From assembly GCF_041296385.1 (NCBI RefSeq), contig NC_091016.1, positions 15,103,497 to 15,167,496 on the forward strand: a DNA stretch of 64,000 nt, in the 5' to 3' direction. This document shows positions 18,136 through 29,136 of this stretch, in pieces (the first letter of the stretch is position 1; every line of letters starts with the position of its first letter). Made by a program: the position numbers and the translations under genes. The notes beneath the pieces were generated by a model. The model did not search any database. It was given only the letters and a program-made list of their open reading frames with translations, and was not told where the DNA came from. This DNA is from Aphelocoma coerulescens (Eukaryota > Chordata > Aves > Passeriformes > Corvidae).

Positions 18136-19490
18136 CAACAGTGCTAGAGATTCCATCACTCTTTTCTTCTTTACCCAGGACAGGAGGTCTCTCAGAGCTC
18201 GCAGATCCTCAAGTGAAGCGGACAACAGGACCTCGGCCAAAACCCTCCACTCCTTGAGGCTCAGCCCTGGCCCATTGAGAAATGCCAAGCATTGCACTGA
18301 ACACGAGGGGAGGAAATTCATGTCAGAATTCATCCAAGGTTACAGTCCTCCTCCATCACCCAAAAGCCAGCGTTGCCTGTGATGCGCAGCAGCCACACAT
18401 TCATTGCTGGAGCAGTGTTTCACACCTACTGGGCACAGGGAAAGAATAGGACAGGCCCCTGGAAGGTTGCCTGGGCTGCCCTGAAAAGGGCATGAGCTCT
18501 GTCAGGAATGGAGCAGGCTCTGCTGATGCAACAGAGAAGTCAATTTTGCAGTAAGGGTGGATAGTACAAGGTGAACACAAAAGAGAGTGGTAGAGGGAAA
18601 GGGTCCAGTACAGATCACTGTGAGCATAGGACTGGGAAAAAAGGAAGGGAGATGTGTGAGAAAGGTTGGCTGAAGGACAAAGGGGTGAGAGAAAAAAGAA
18701 GGGGAGGTGAGAGGCAAGGGTGGTGGAACACTGAGTATTGCCTTAATGCAGTAACCATCAATTAGGTGACAGCAGAAAAAGTCACTGCCAAATGAGGCTA
18801 GGAAGCACAACCATAGAAGCAGACTAAAACCCAACAGATCATTTAATTGATCTGGGAACAATCAAGATGCCTGGAAGCAATGGTAGGAGAAGCCAGCATC
18901 AGAACTAAGCAGCGCTTTGTGGTCAGCCTTCCCTGGATTTCTGTGCTTGGCTTTACCACTGAGCACAGACTTTCAGCAAACAGGTAGGTCCTGTTGGAGT
19001 CATCTCACACCTGTTTATGTGGTTGTCTTGTCCTACACATATCAAGACAGAAATACTCCCTCCAGGGGGTTTGTACATTGAACACCACACCAAGAAGTTT
19101 TATCTTTGTTCTACCTTGGGTGAAGAGCACAAATAGCCACAGGTGACACTAAACTGGGAGGGTGGCTATCCTAACAAAAAGCAGAACATCTGTCCAGAGG
19201 GGCCTCAGTCAACCTGAGAAGTAGCACCTTGTGGTGTTCAAGGAGGAGAGGAGCAGAGCTCTGCACAAGGGGTGACAGAACTCTGCATTCAGCCAGGCTG
19301 GAAGATTCCCTCTGTCTGACAGCCCTACTGAGAAGGACTTGGGGTTTCAGCAGACAAGGGGCTTGACTGTTAGCCAGAAGTATGTTCCCGTCACAGATAA
19401 GATAAACAGGTTGCACTAGCAGCCACATGTCTGGCAGAGCCAGAAGAGTGATTTCTGCCCACTCTGTCCAGAGTTGGTGAGGCTTCTTCA
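18136..19490. other. Intergenic, nothing recognised
   Basis: The sequence includes purine-rich stretches near 18560-18720. The minus-strand open frame at 18115-18333 has no family I recognise. I see no gene or intact repeat. Confidence 0.55.
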
Positions 19491-19494
19491 GGAT

Positions 19495-19700
19495 TTATCT
19501 CCAGCGTTAGGTCCTCCAGTTCAGGAGGGATGTGGCAAAACAGGAGAACAGCCAGATGAGACTACAAAAATGGTTAGGGACCTGGAGCACCATGCCTCTG
19601 AGGGGAGAGGGCTGGACTTGGGCAGTCTGGTGAAAAGAAGGCAGAGGGGATGTCTCCCAGGAGCCTGTGACTGCTGGAAAGGCAGTGACAGACGTGAGAG
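19495..19700 (+). mobile_element. CR1 LINE fragment
   Basis: The order of motifs follows the CR1 3' region: GGGATGTGGCAAAACAGGAG, ATGGTTAGGGACCTGGAGCA and GGGCTGGACTTGGGCAGTCT. It is diverged and cut at both ends. Confidence 0.65.
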
Positions 19701-20597
19701 CAAAACTCCTCCAGCATCAGTCAGTGCAGCGAGGGATGACAACCGTAGAATGCAGCTTGGGAGGTCCACAAGCATTTCTCAACAATAGGAAGTTTTAGTC
19801 TCCTGAAATACAATTAGCCTTTAGATTAAAGTCTCTTCACTTACCCACCCAAAGCACCTTGCCAGAATCAAGGAAAAAAACAAACAAAAGAAAGCAACAA
19901 AACCCCAAACAGCCCAAGCCCCAGACACACTACTAATTGTATCTCCATCCTAATCACAGCAGAGGAACACAATGCCCGAGTCCATCTGAGCTTGCCAAGT
20001 TGCAAATGCTTGTCCAAAATAGCATCTGAAAGCAATTTGCAGTAATTTTCTATAAAAATACTTCACTGTCAGATCAACAGCAATGGGAAAGCCTTGAATT
20101 AGACTACCCCCCTCCTACCCCATGAATACCTTTTGTATAGACTGAAAGAACTCCTAAGAGCTCTCTCTTTTTGGTAGAATTTTTCCACATGTTTCTTTGC
20201 AGGTAGACATGTTCCTAGTTGTTCGTCCACTTGGCAAGTTTTTCTGTCTTCCACACTGTGCCCTTGGAGTAACATTACCAAGTGAGGAAAAACATTCTTT
20301 TTGCTAGAAGTAAGTCTCTTCACATGAAAAAGCTAAAGCATACCCAGTAGACACATGCAAATGCTGCAGAGAAATAACCCAGAAAATAGTTTACTTTCCA
20401 CTCCAGGAGATCTCAATAACAACATCTCAAACTCACCAGAAATAAGCCTTAAAGTAATGCGGCAAGACACGTGGGAAAACATACATCCAGCTCTCAAAAA
20501 GAGCAGGAAACTTCTTCAGGCAAGATGTGCTTCTAAAAATATTGCTGAAGGTGAAAATCCATTTACATTTAATATTACCACATTTGGTTTTGCAGTT

Positions 20598-20830
20598 TGA
20601 ATCACAGAATCATTTAGGTTGGAAGAAACCATTAAGACCATCCAGCCCAACCATTAACCTAACATGGCCAAGTCCACCACTAAAACATGTTCTTAAGTGC
20701 CACATCTGCACAACTTTTAAGCCCTCCAGGGTTGGTGACCCAACCACTTCCCTGGGCAGCCTGCTCCAATGCTTGACAAACCTTTTGGTGAAGTCTTTCT
20801 TTACCAAATAAACTCCTCTTGATACCAAAA
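20598..20830 (-). mobile_element. CR1 LINE 3' fragment
   Basis: The plus strand starts with AATCACAGAATCATTTAGGT, then TTGGAAGAAACCATTAAGAC, the reverse complement of a CR1 3' terminus. It continues with GGGCAGCCTGCTCCAATGCT and a diverged CR1 body. The copy is 5' truncated, as usual for this family. Confidence 0.85.
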
Positions 20831-22570
20831 GGCTTTGACTAAACCAGGATTTGGGGACTCCTATCTCATAACTCTATTTTACAATAAAGAGATTTGAAAG
20901 ACTTTTAGGCATCTTCCACCTCTCCTAAAAATGAAAGACCGAAAGGCATTGCCTCAGGACATCCAAAGAAAATGGCACAGGATTTGTTCCAGTCAGCAGG
21001 GTTCCACTGGATCACTGCCATACTGCTTTTCAAGTGTATCAGGATTTACATTACGAAGATTAGGTGTTCATCCTGTTCTGTCTGTGCAGAACTCAACAGC
21101 ACTGACACTTCAGATGCCAGCTGCAAATAATAAAACACCTAAGCATGTCAAGCATCATGGCTCTACTCAGTAATTTGCATCTCCAAATGGCATTTAAATT
21201 CCCTAACTTCGTAACTTCCTAAATGGGATAACTGGACCCTAACCTAACTCCCAAACATTTCTAACCTAAGGAGTTATTTTCATTGGTTTAGCAAGGAATA
21301 TGGATCCAGTTTTTTCACCCTTGGTATTCTTCCAAGGATCACAGGCAATATCACCTGCAAACACCATTTTTGGGTTGTGTGAGCCTCCACCAGTCTGCAA
21401 AGGAAAACTTCCCAGAGCAGAAAAAAATTATCAGGTTGAAAAGGCAATTCTGAAGCTAGCTTTTCTCTTTGGAAACTTTAAAAGGTCTGTCCTTTCCCTG
21501 TTCCACTGATCCTTAATGGCTTTCAAACTCCAGAAACAGGAAAATTGACCATTGTTTGCAATCTACTTTTCTTAGTATATGTGGAAGCATTATACTTAGC
21601 TTTGAAAGAGGTGAAAGGAAAGAAGACTACCCTGGCTCAGCTAATGGCAAGTGGATTGAACAGTCTTACTGGTGGTGCTCTCATGGTGATGAATTCCCTT
21701 CCTCACCTCCACCTTCCCAAGGAAATACTTTGCTTAGGATGGCCCAACAGAGCAAATAAGATCAGGAAAGGATGGCCCAAGGGAAGGATGATCAGTGCAA
21801 GCTTACATAACACTCTCCTGCCATTCTGTGGGGCTACCTCACATACTGGGGAAATCAGAATCCATACTGGCACCACATTCCTGCATTGGGTGAGTGGGAT
21901 CAACACTTGATGAAGACCAATCCTACAGAAAGGGCTTCTTTTCAGCAAAGGAATGAAATAAAGGAGCAGATGGCTTGAAGTGCCCATTTGAAGCAGCCCA
22001 CTATTAGCTTGGCTCACCTCTGAGGCAAAATGACAGAGTGAGGGCTGAAAGGAAACACCTAAAAACAGACCAGGTGGTGAGCTGGATATTCCGATATACA
22101 GTAACAGAAAGGAAAATGCACACCACTATTTTCTGGTCTGAGATCCTTCTCACCAAAGGGGGCTGGTGAAAGCCTGGTGGTGAATCTGCAAGGAAGGTCT
22201 ATGATTTTAGACAAGTAGACCTCAGCCAAGAAAGATTATTGTTGTATTTGCCTGGCTATACTTTAAGCTTGTCTAGGTTATCCTTTCTCCTTTCTGTCAT
22301 TACCATGCCTTGTAAAGAATATTTGTGAGTGTGGCCCATGCAGCAAACTCATTCCTTGTCAGCTTGCACTGCCACTTCCACAGCTTGCAAGACAAGTCAC
22401 AACAACCTCCAAGGGACAAGTAAAGGATTCAGACTTCCCCAGCCTGCACAGGATCAGACTACAGAGGTGGAGAATGTTCGGAATAAAGCAAACCTGAACC
22501 TGATGAATGCCACAAACCATCGTGACTTTTACATCAAACCCCAAGCATGTGAAAGGTCGCACTTATCTCT
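20831..22570. other. Intergenic, nothing recognised
   Basis: AT-rich sequence without recognised genes. Open frames at 21300-21509 and 21545-21910 have no family resemblance and no splice context. Confidence 0.55.
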
Positions 22571-22571
22571 C

Positions 22572-22720
22572 CATTTCCCGGGCAATATCCAGTAGGAGCT
22601 GTATGTCTTTAGTGATCTTCAGCTTCTTCCCAACCGAATATCCAAAGCCGCAGAGCCAAAGCTTTCTGAAGGCAATGGCAATGCTGCAGAATAAGGGCAG
22701 GTCTTTGTCTGTGACAGTCT
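22572..22720 (-). pseudogene. THUMPD2: THUMPD2-like exon relic
   Basis: Read on the minus strand after an acceptor-like TTTTTCAG, the sequence encodes a stretch ending FGYSVGKKLKITKDIQLLLD, then IAREMER. This resembles the methyltransferase domain of THUMPD2 (a THUMP/SAM-dependent RNA methyltransferase) around DIPFGKKFK.GKDI...EMER. In the preceding codons the match is in another frame (LPLPSES followed by LDI), so about one base is missing before GKK. At the end, where GAGAG|GTAAGT would be expected, the sequence is GAGAG|ATAAGT, so the donor G appears changed to A. A frameshift plus a lost donor indicates a pseudogene exon. In human, THUMPD2 lies beyond TMEM178A on the MAP4K3 strand, as found here. 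Other exons were not recognised. Confidence 0.5.
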
Positions 22721-23284
22721 GAAAAATGAGCAGCAGCTATGCCCTAGTTCACCTTGCAAAACTGCCTGCCAGCTCTTCCATGGGTTATGCAGCCAGGTTC
22801 ATGCTCCTGTACTTATCCTCACAAACAGCACTATAAGGCCACCAACCCAATGCAGCCTGGGAAGTGAAAAATGCATGAGAGTGTGGTTTAGCTTGCAGGG
22901 TCCCTGTTACTAGTGCTATGAGAGTACGACTCTCCTAACAGTGGACCACACAGTTGCAAATTAATTGCTGCTTCTGAACATCTTTGCAAGCAAAATGCAG
23001 AAGAAGAGCTTATCTTAGGAGCACTTCACTTAGCACAGATGTTCAGATACACACAGACAAATGTTAAGGAACCCCAAGTTAATTCCTCTTCATCCCCTTT
23101 TTCTCCTCCTAAGAATCTGGTTACAGGCCAAATCACTCGGCATCTGCCAGAGCCAGGGTCTCTGATGTATTTCCCCGGAGTTTCTGCATCCTGGGAGCCG
23201 TCAATGCTCTTGACAATGGTGCTGCAGTGCACCCTTGTGATGATGAAGGCCAGTCACATGCAGGCTGTGCTGGCCAGAGTGTAA

Positions 23285-23460
23285 CCAGCATGTGAAAGGG
23301 CAAGATTAAGGTCCTCCATCCCTCAGGGTGCTCAAAACTGACTGGACAAGGCCCTGAGCAACCTGATGCAGCTTTGGAGTTAGCCTCACTCCCAGCAGAT
23401 GGCAGGATGAAAGACCTCCAGCAGTCCTTTCTCACCTAAACCCCACTGTGATTCTATGCC
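23285..23460 (+). mobile_element. CR1 LINE 3' end
   Basis: The sequence reads in CR1 sense: TCAAAACTGACTGGACAAGG, GCCCTGAGCAACCTGATGCA, GATGAAAGACCTCCAGCAGT and a 3' end with TGTGATTCTATG. It is a truncated copy. Confidence 0.8.
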
Positions 23461-25995
23461 AGCCTTTCCAGAACTAGAGATGTTTCTTTGATCAGCATTT
23501 GCAACACAACAGTTTGATCTACAAGCAGAAGGGAAAATCACCTACAGCTCTTCTCAAAACATATAAAAATAACAGCTTCTGGCCAGTGATAGAGACAGCA
23601 ATGATTTGTTGCATATTAGAAAAGCTTGACATCAAAGTAACTTTCATTATCCTAGAAGCCAAGGCCAACCACACCTTTTAAGTAAGAAATCGAGCTATGT
23701 ATATTGTTATTAATAGGAAATAACGTTTCTTACCATTCCTTTAAAAAATAAATATTGCAATGTAGCAAAAAATAAGTATGCATACTTCATCACCCATGCA
23801 CATAGGAAAAACACCTTGCTTTTGTCTGTCATGAATTTCCTATAGGACTAATCTAGAGACAGGCTTTGAGGTCCAGAATGAGGCCATAAAATTATTTCCT
23901 TCAACCCAGAGTAGCTCATGAAAGACAACAGATTCCACCTTTTAGGAAAAACGTATCTTCATTTAAAATACTCCTGCTACAAAACATCAATAATTCAACA
24001 CTGAGCTTTACGAGCTCATTTGGTACACTTAAGTTACAAGCAACATTTTATCTGGATTTGCCTTGTCTGTGTTCCCATTAGACAGAAAAAACCTTCATAT
24101 TATATGTACTCTTTGTGATATTCACTAGTTTACCATTGCAGTCTAGGATGAATGTAAAGCCACCCTCAAGATAATCTTAGGTTAATTAAACCCCATGAAA
24201 ACTAAGACACAAAATGGGATTACATACCCCACTATGCTGTTCCAATTTTATCTGTTGCCCCACATGGTTGTGGAAATGTCATTCAGAGCCCTTGTCTTTC
24301 AGCAACAGATCTTAACCCATGATAACTTCAGCTTATTTACATGCTGAATTTTATGTGAATTTGATTTTGAAGTAACTGCTTTTGATACAAACAAGCCTAT
24401 GAACTAAAATAAAGATTTTGTTGAAATTAAATAGTGGTTTGGGGTTTTTTCCAATTCATGGTGGCGTCTGATAAAAAATTACATTGATTTATCCTCTTAA
24501 GTACAGGTGCAAGTTTGCAGAAGTTCCTTTTGTATCTGTGTTTGTGGGTTGAGTGTTAGAAGCTCATTTGTGGTGCTTCTCTTAGCCTTCCTGGGAAAGG
24601 AGATCTCTTCATTTCTCCTTTCGTGTCTTTGTGCAAAAGCTGACAGATCCAACCTCAGCCTGAGAGTGTGTTTGTTCTTTGAATCAGCTCTGCCTTATGG
24701 CAGCTGCTTTGCTCATCTGTCCAGTGACGTGGGCGAGGTGGATGCATTACCTCTTTTTGTTCCTCCATGCTGGGACTCCAAAAATAAAACGAATGTTAAC
24801 TGTAAAATACATTTATTAACATTTGACTTGCCTATATTCTATTGCATTTGCCCAAAAAGCTTCTATTAGAAGTCAATACAAAGCAACAATTTAATGCAAT
24901 CATGGGATACAGCCTATGGGGTAATGCACAGGAAATAAATGTTGTGTTAATTTGTGAACAAGGCTCTAGTGAAAATATGGTACATAACTAAAGCAACAGT
25001 AGTGATAATTTTGCTTACAGAAAGTTACTTACCACAGGTAATAAAAATGTTTGCTTAAATTACATTTACCATAGCTCAAGAAAACCTTATCAGAGGCACA
25101 GTTCCTGTCTCTTGTGGAGTGAGAGCTGTTTTGGGGAGTGGGTGTAAAACCTCCCCAGTGTGTGGATGGAGAACATATTGCACTGTCTGTACATAACTGC
25201 TTTCTACCAGGGAAGATCCTCAATATTAGAAGAAAATACTATGATCGTGCTTTTACATTTTTAATATTTTAGAAAATTTTAATCAGTGGATTTTTTTTGA
25301 GATTTTTTTCCACATCTGTTCTACCTCTTTGTATATAAAAACTAAGCAATCACAATGTTATGGAATATCATGAAAAAAACATTTTGTGCCCGATCATAGG
25401 AGTGAGGAAAGATTTAGAAGAAAAACCTGAAAATGCCAAGCTGGATTGGTGCTCCAGTTGCATTTTTTGAGGGGTGTGTGTTAGTTGTCATATTCCCATT
25501 ATGTCACTATATCATCCATCTTTCTCCTCAGAACACCATCCGGTGCTGTAGCCAAATGTTTCAAGTAATTTTCCTATTGTACGTGGAGGCAGTTTGTTCC
25601 CCTGCTATCTGAACAGGGATGGGGAAAGACACGATCCGTTTGCAGTCAGAGGCAGAGGGACTACAGTAGCAAAACATTTTCGGGTCTTTCCCAGTGTTGC
25701 AGATCCAATTGCAGACGCTTGGTGGAGCAAGATATTTACAAGTTCCATGTCACTGCATACTCCTAGTTCTGCGTGTGCAGAAGAAACAGCGCACATCGGT
25801 GTACGAAAAACACGTTTTATCGGCACAACCACTTCTTTTTCTGCCTGCTCTCTGCATAAAGGATGGTAAGAGGGCAATGTACCCTTCAATTCCATTCTCG
25901 TCCTCAGCTGAAGAAAGGATACTGCATATGCAGTAGTACTGCCTTTAAAAAGACAATAAAACAGTAGGTTTAAAATATATATTCAGAAAAAAATC
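23461..25995. other. AT-rich intergenic region, nothing recognised
   Basis: There are long AT-rich stretches with A and T runs. The largest open frames (24507-24869 plus, 25605-25895 minus) show no domain I recognise. No intact repeat is evident. It is the low-GC flank of the PIM1-like CpG-rich block. Confidence 0.55.
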
Positions 25996-26100
25996 GCTTC
26001 ACTGTGAGGGTGGTAAGGTGCTAGAACAGGTTGCCCAGAGAAGGTGGATGCCCCATCCCTGAAAGTGTTCAAGGCCAGGCTGCATGGAAATTATATCTTT
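25996..26100 (+). mobile_element. CR1 LINE fragment
   Basis: CR1-sense motifs are present in order: TCACTGTGAGGGTGGTAAGG, AACAGGTTGCCCAGAGAAGG and CATCCCTGAAAGTGTTCAAG. The copy breaks off at GGCTGCATGG. Confidence 0.85.
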
Positions 26101-26339
26101 TGGCAGCCTGCAACTGTCTCAACAGAGGATGAAAAGAGATGACATTACTGACACGATTTATCTTTTCTACCTGAAAATTAAAGGCTCCACTCCTGTCCAC
26201 TCTCGCACAACCATCAGGACAGGGAACTCTTCCCGGTGAAATGCTTCATCTCACCCAAGGAAGAAGAAAGCTACAAGCCCACACTTTTCTTTATTTCTGT
26301 ATTGATTTATTAGGTTATTTCTTTCACGGGCATTTATTT

Positions 26340-26621
26340 CTTTGTTTGCTTCTTCCCTTCCGCGGGGCGCGCGCCGGCTCCTCCGGTGGGCTCGCGCAGG
26401 GAACGGACGAACGGAACGGCCGCGCGCTCCGGCGGCTCAGCGGCAGCAGCAGCGGCAGCAGCAGCGGCAGCAGCAGCGGCAGCAGCAGCGGCAGCAGCAG
26501 CAGCAGCGCCTCTCTCGATCGGTTTTCCACTCGGATTTCCGCTCGCTCTCCGTCCCCTTCTCCCTCTCACACTCCACTCACTCCCGTCCCGTCCCTGTCT
26601 CCGCCTCTCCCAGCGCGGCTC
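26340..26621 (+). promoter_or_regulatory. GC-rich promoter / 5' leader of PIM1-like gene
   Basis: CpG-rich sequence begins abruptly at about 26355 after AT-rich DNA and continues through the PIM1-like gene. It includes a CAG/CGG repeat (26444-26508). The frame of the kinase stays open back to an ATG at 26241, so the true start could lie upstream of the one chosen. The leader role is inferred. Confidence 0.45.
26444..26508. repeat. (GGCAGCAGCAGC)n repeat
   Basis: Five to six copies of a 12-base GC-rich unit, GGCAGCAGCAGC, end in a pure CAG run. In the kinase frame it would encode Ser/Gly, and in the other frames Gln/Arg or Ala, which explains long low-complexity open frames here. Confidence 0.95.
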
Positions 26622-28867
26622 ATGCCGCGTCCCGCGGGCCGCCCCTCTGCGGGGCCGCCCCGTGCCCGCCGCGGTGCCGCCTCCGCCGGGCTCTCTCCGT
26701 CCTGGCAGCGGCTCTGGTGCTGGCGGAGCAGCACGCTCTTTTGGCTCCGCCTGGCGCGGGCCCTGGCCCGGCCCCGGCCGAGGCCCCTCCCGCGGCTCCG
26801 CCCGGAGCCGCCCCGCTGCCGCCCCTCGGCGGGGCCGCCCCCTGCCCGCCCCTGCCCGGCCCGCCGCGGTGCCGCCTCCGCCGGGCTCTCTCCGTACTGG
26901 CAGCGGCGCCGCTGGAAGTGCCGCTCGCTCTGGTGCTGGCGGAGCAGCACGCTCTTTTGGCTCCGCCTGGCGCGGGCCCTGGCCCGGCCCCGGCCCCGAA
27001 CGAGGCCCCTCCGGCGCTTCCGCCCGGAGCCGCCCCGCTGCCGCCCGGCTCCCGCCCCGTCCCCGGCAGCGTCGTCCGCAGCATCGCCGGCAGCTTCCCC
27101 GCTCCGAACTCCGCCGCTCGTCAGCTCGGCCGCCGGCCCCGGGGCGGCTCGGGAAGCAGCAGCGCCCGGGGGCCCCGGGCAGAATGCCGAGAGCGCGGTG
27201 CCGCCCGCACGGGCGGAGAAGCCTCCCCTGGAGCAGCTCTACCGGCAGGGCCCGCTGCTGGGGAGCGGCGGCTGCGGCAGCGTTTACTCCGGGACCCGGC
27301 TCGCCGACGGCGCCCCGGTAAGAGTGGGGCCGGGTCGGAGGGGGGCGGCGGGCGGCGGGCGACGGGCGACGGGCGACGAGCTCAGCCCGCCGCTCGCCTT
27401 GACTTGCAGGTGGCCATCAAGCGAGTGTCCCGCGATCGCATCCCGGAGTGGGCGCGGCTGGTGAGTGAAAGCCGGCGGGGCGTGGCGGGCGGGGCTAGGG
27501 CGAGGCCCGGGAGGGTGGGAGCCGGGACGCTGCGAGGGGAGCGAGCGTGCAGTGAGCGGGGGCCGCGGAGCGTCCCGGGCCGGGCAATGGCGAGCGGCGG
27601 TGGGGCCGGGCCGGGGTGCCGAAGGCTCGGCGCAGCATCGGCCCCGCTGACGGCATCGCGGTCCCCCCCGCAGCACAACGGCGCCCTTGTGCCCCTGGAG
27701 CTGGCGCTGCTCTGGATGGTGTCGCGCCCTGGCTTCCGCGGCGTGGTGCGGCTCCTGGACTGGTTCGAGCTGCCCGACGGCTTCGCGCTGGTCATGGAGC
27801 GTCCGGAGCGCTGTCAGGACCTCTGGTACTTCCTGGAGGAGCGGGGCTTCCTGACGGAGCCCGTGGCGCGGGGGCTGTTCCGCCAGGTGCTGGAGGCCGT
27901 GCGGCACTGCACCAGCCGCGGCGTCCTGCACCGCGACATCAAGACCGAGAACGTCCTCGTCGACCTGGCCACCGGCGAGGCAAAGCTCATCGACTTCGGG
28001 TGCGGCACGGTCCTCCAGGACACCTTCTACACCCGAATGTCAGGTGAGCCCAAAGGCGGGGCCCAGCCGGGCAGCAGAGATTCCCCCCTTTGCTGGCAGA
28101 GGGGGAAGAGGGAGGGAGCGAGGGGAAATCCTTCTGCAGCCGGCTGCAGCCAAGTTGCTTTCCGGCGGGGCGAGGGCTGCCTGTTGTGGAACGGGAGCTG
28201 GCTGGGAGGGAGCAGCACTCATCAGGGCCTGATGAGCTGCGCCCGTGTCCCGTAGGCACGCCGGAGTACAGCCCGCCGGAGTGGATCCTCTTTGGCTGCT
28301 ACCATGGCCAGCCAGCCACCATCTGGTCCCTGGGCATCCTGCTCTATGAGCTGGTCTGTGGGCACCTTCCTTTCAACACGGATGAGGACATCATCCGGGG
28401 CCAGCTCTTCTTCCCGCCCCGGGTGTCTCAAGGTGGGGATGCGCCTTCACGGCACGGGGGGACGGGGGGAAGGACGTGGTTGGCAGAGGGCAGGTGGCAC
28501 GCAGGCGTCCTGCTCTTGCAGCTAGGGAGGAGGCTGATCTGCTGGGGTTAGCTGGAGGAGGTGGCACGTGTGCCTCTGGGCTGCTCTCGTCCGAAAGGGA
28601 GGATTGACGGGAAGGTTGGGGTGCAGCTTCCGAGCGCTCCTAGTGTGGCCTGGGCACCGTGGAATCTGGGAGAGCAGGGGCAGGAGCCTTGTCCCGCTGA
28701 GCAGCGTTTTCCCGTTTCTCTCCCCAGAGTGCCAGCACCTCATCCGGTGGTGTTTATCCATGGACCCCGCGCACAGGCCGTCCTTGGAAGACCTGTTTGA
28801 GCATTCTTGGCTGCAGGACCGTCACCTGGCCCAGGAGAGAGCAGAGATCCATCCCTCTGCACAGTAG
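26622..28867 (+). CDS. PIM1-like serine/threonine kinase, five exons
   Basis: The exons are 26622-27317, 27410-27460, 27674-28043, 28256-28432 and 28728-28867. All have GT-AG borders and phases 0, 0, 1 and 1, giving 477 residues. The kinase core follows PIM1 closely. Key parts are the glycine loop GSGGCGSV (214-221), VAIK with Lys236, Glu258 of helix C, the PIM-type hinge MERPE (290-294), HRDIK with Asp337, the DFG motif with Asp356, [10 protein letters not shown] (373-382), VCGHLPF, and [20 protein letters not shown] near the end. ERPE with its hinge proline is typical of the constitutively active PIM family. The first 200 residues form an Arg/Pro-rich region with an internal duplication, unlike short mammalian PIM1. 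I chose the ATG at 26622 because it precedes the duplicated module; an upstream ATG at 26241 is in frame. Songbirds carry many PIM1-like copies, so this is a family member rather than the PIM1 orthologue. Confidence 0.88.
26640..27045 (+). repeat. Tandem duplication inside PIM1-like exon 1
   Basis: Two copies of a module lie at about 26650-26840 and 26830-27045. Both encode [34 protein letters not shown] and RPEPPRCRP. The second copy has an insertion encoding RRWKCRS. Nucleotide identity is very high, including in the third codon positions. Confidence 0.9.
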
Positions 28868-29136
28868 GATCCAGGAGCCCAGCAAGCACCAGCTGCACGC
28901 GTCTCGGGGCGCTCGAAGAAAACGGCAGAGCGTTTCCCTGCGGCCGTGGCACGGAGGAGAGAGCGCAGCCGAGGAGATGCTTCCGCTGGTCCTCGGCGCC
29001 TTGTGGAGGAAGCGGCTCAGTGCTCCCCATCCTATTGGAGAAGTCGTGGCAGTGCGGTGAAGTTGCCACGGACTGGAAAAGGGGAAACATCCCCCTGCAG
29101 CTCAATGGCATCGTGATGTCCCCGCAAGCCGAGGCA
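28868..29136. other. Spacer between PIM1-like gene and its decayed copy
   Basis: This holds the 3' flank of the PIM1-like gene and possibly decayed sequence equivalent to the upstream part of PIM exon 3. No polyadenylation signal AATAAA is evident before 29136. I cannot align it reliably. Confidence 0.4.

Noticed and set aside
26342..28255. 637-codon open frame on the plus strand
   Set aside because: It runs through two introns of the PIM1-like gene in a frame that lacks the kinase N-lobe. Its length comes from very high GC and few stop codons. The spliced five-exon model explains the region.
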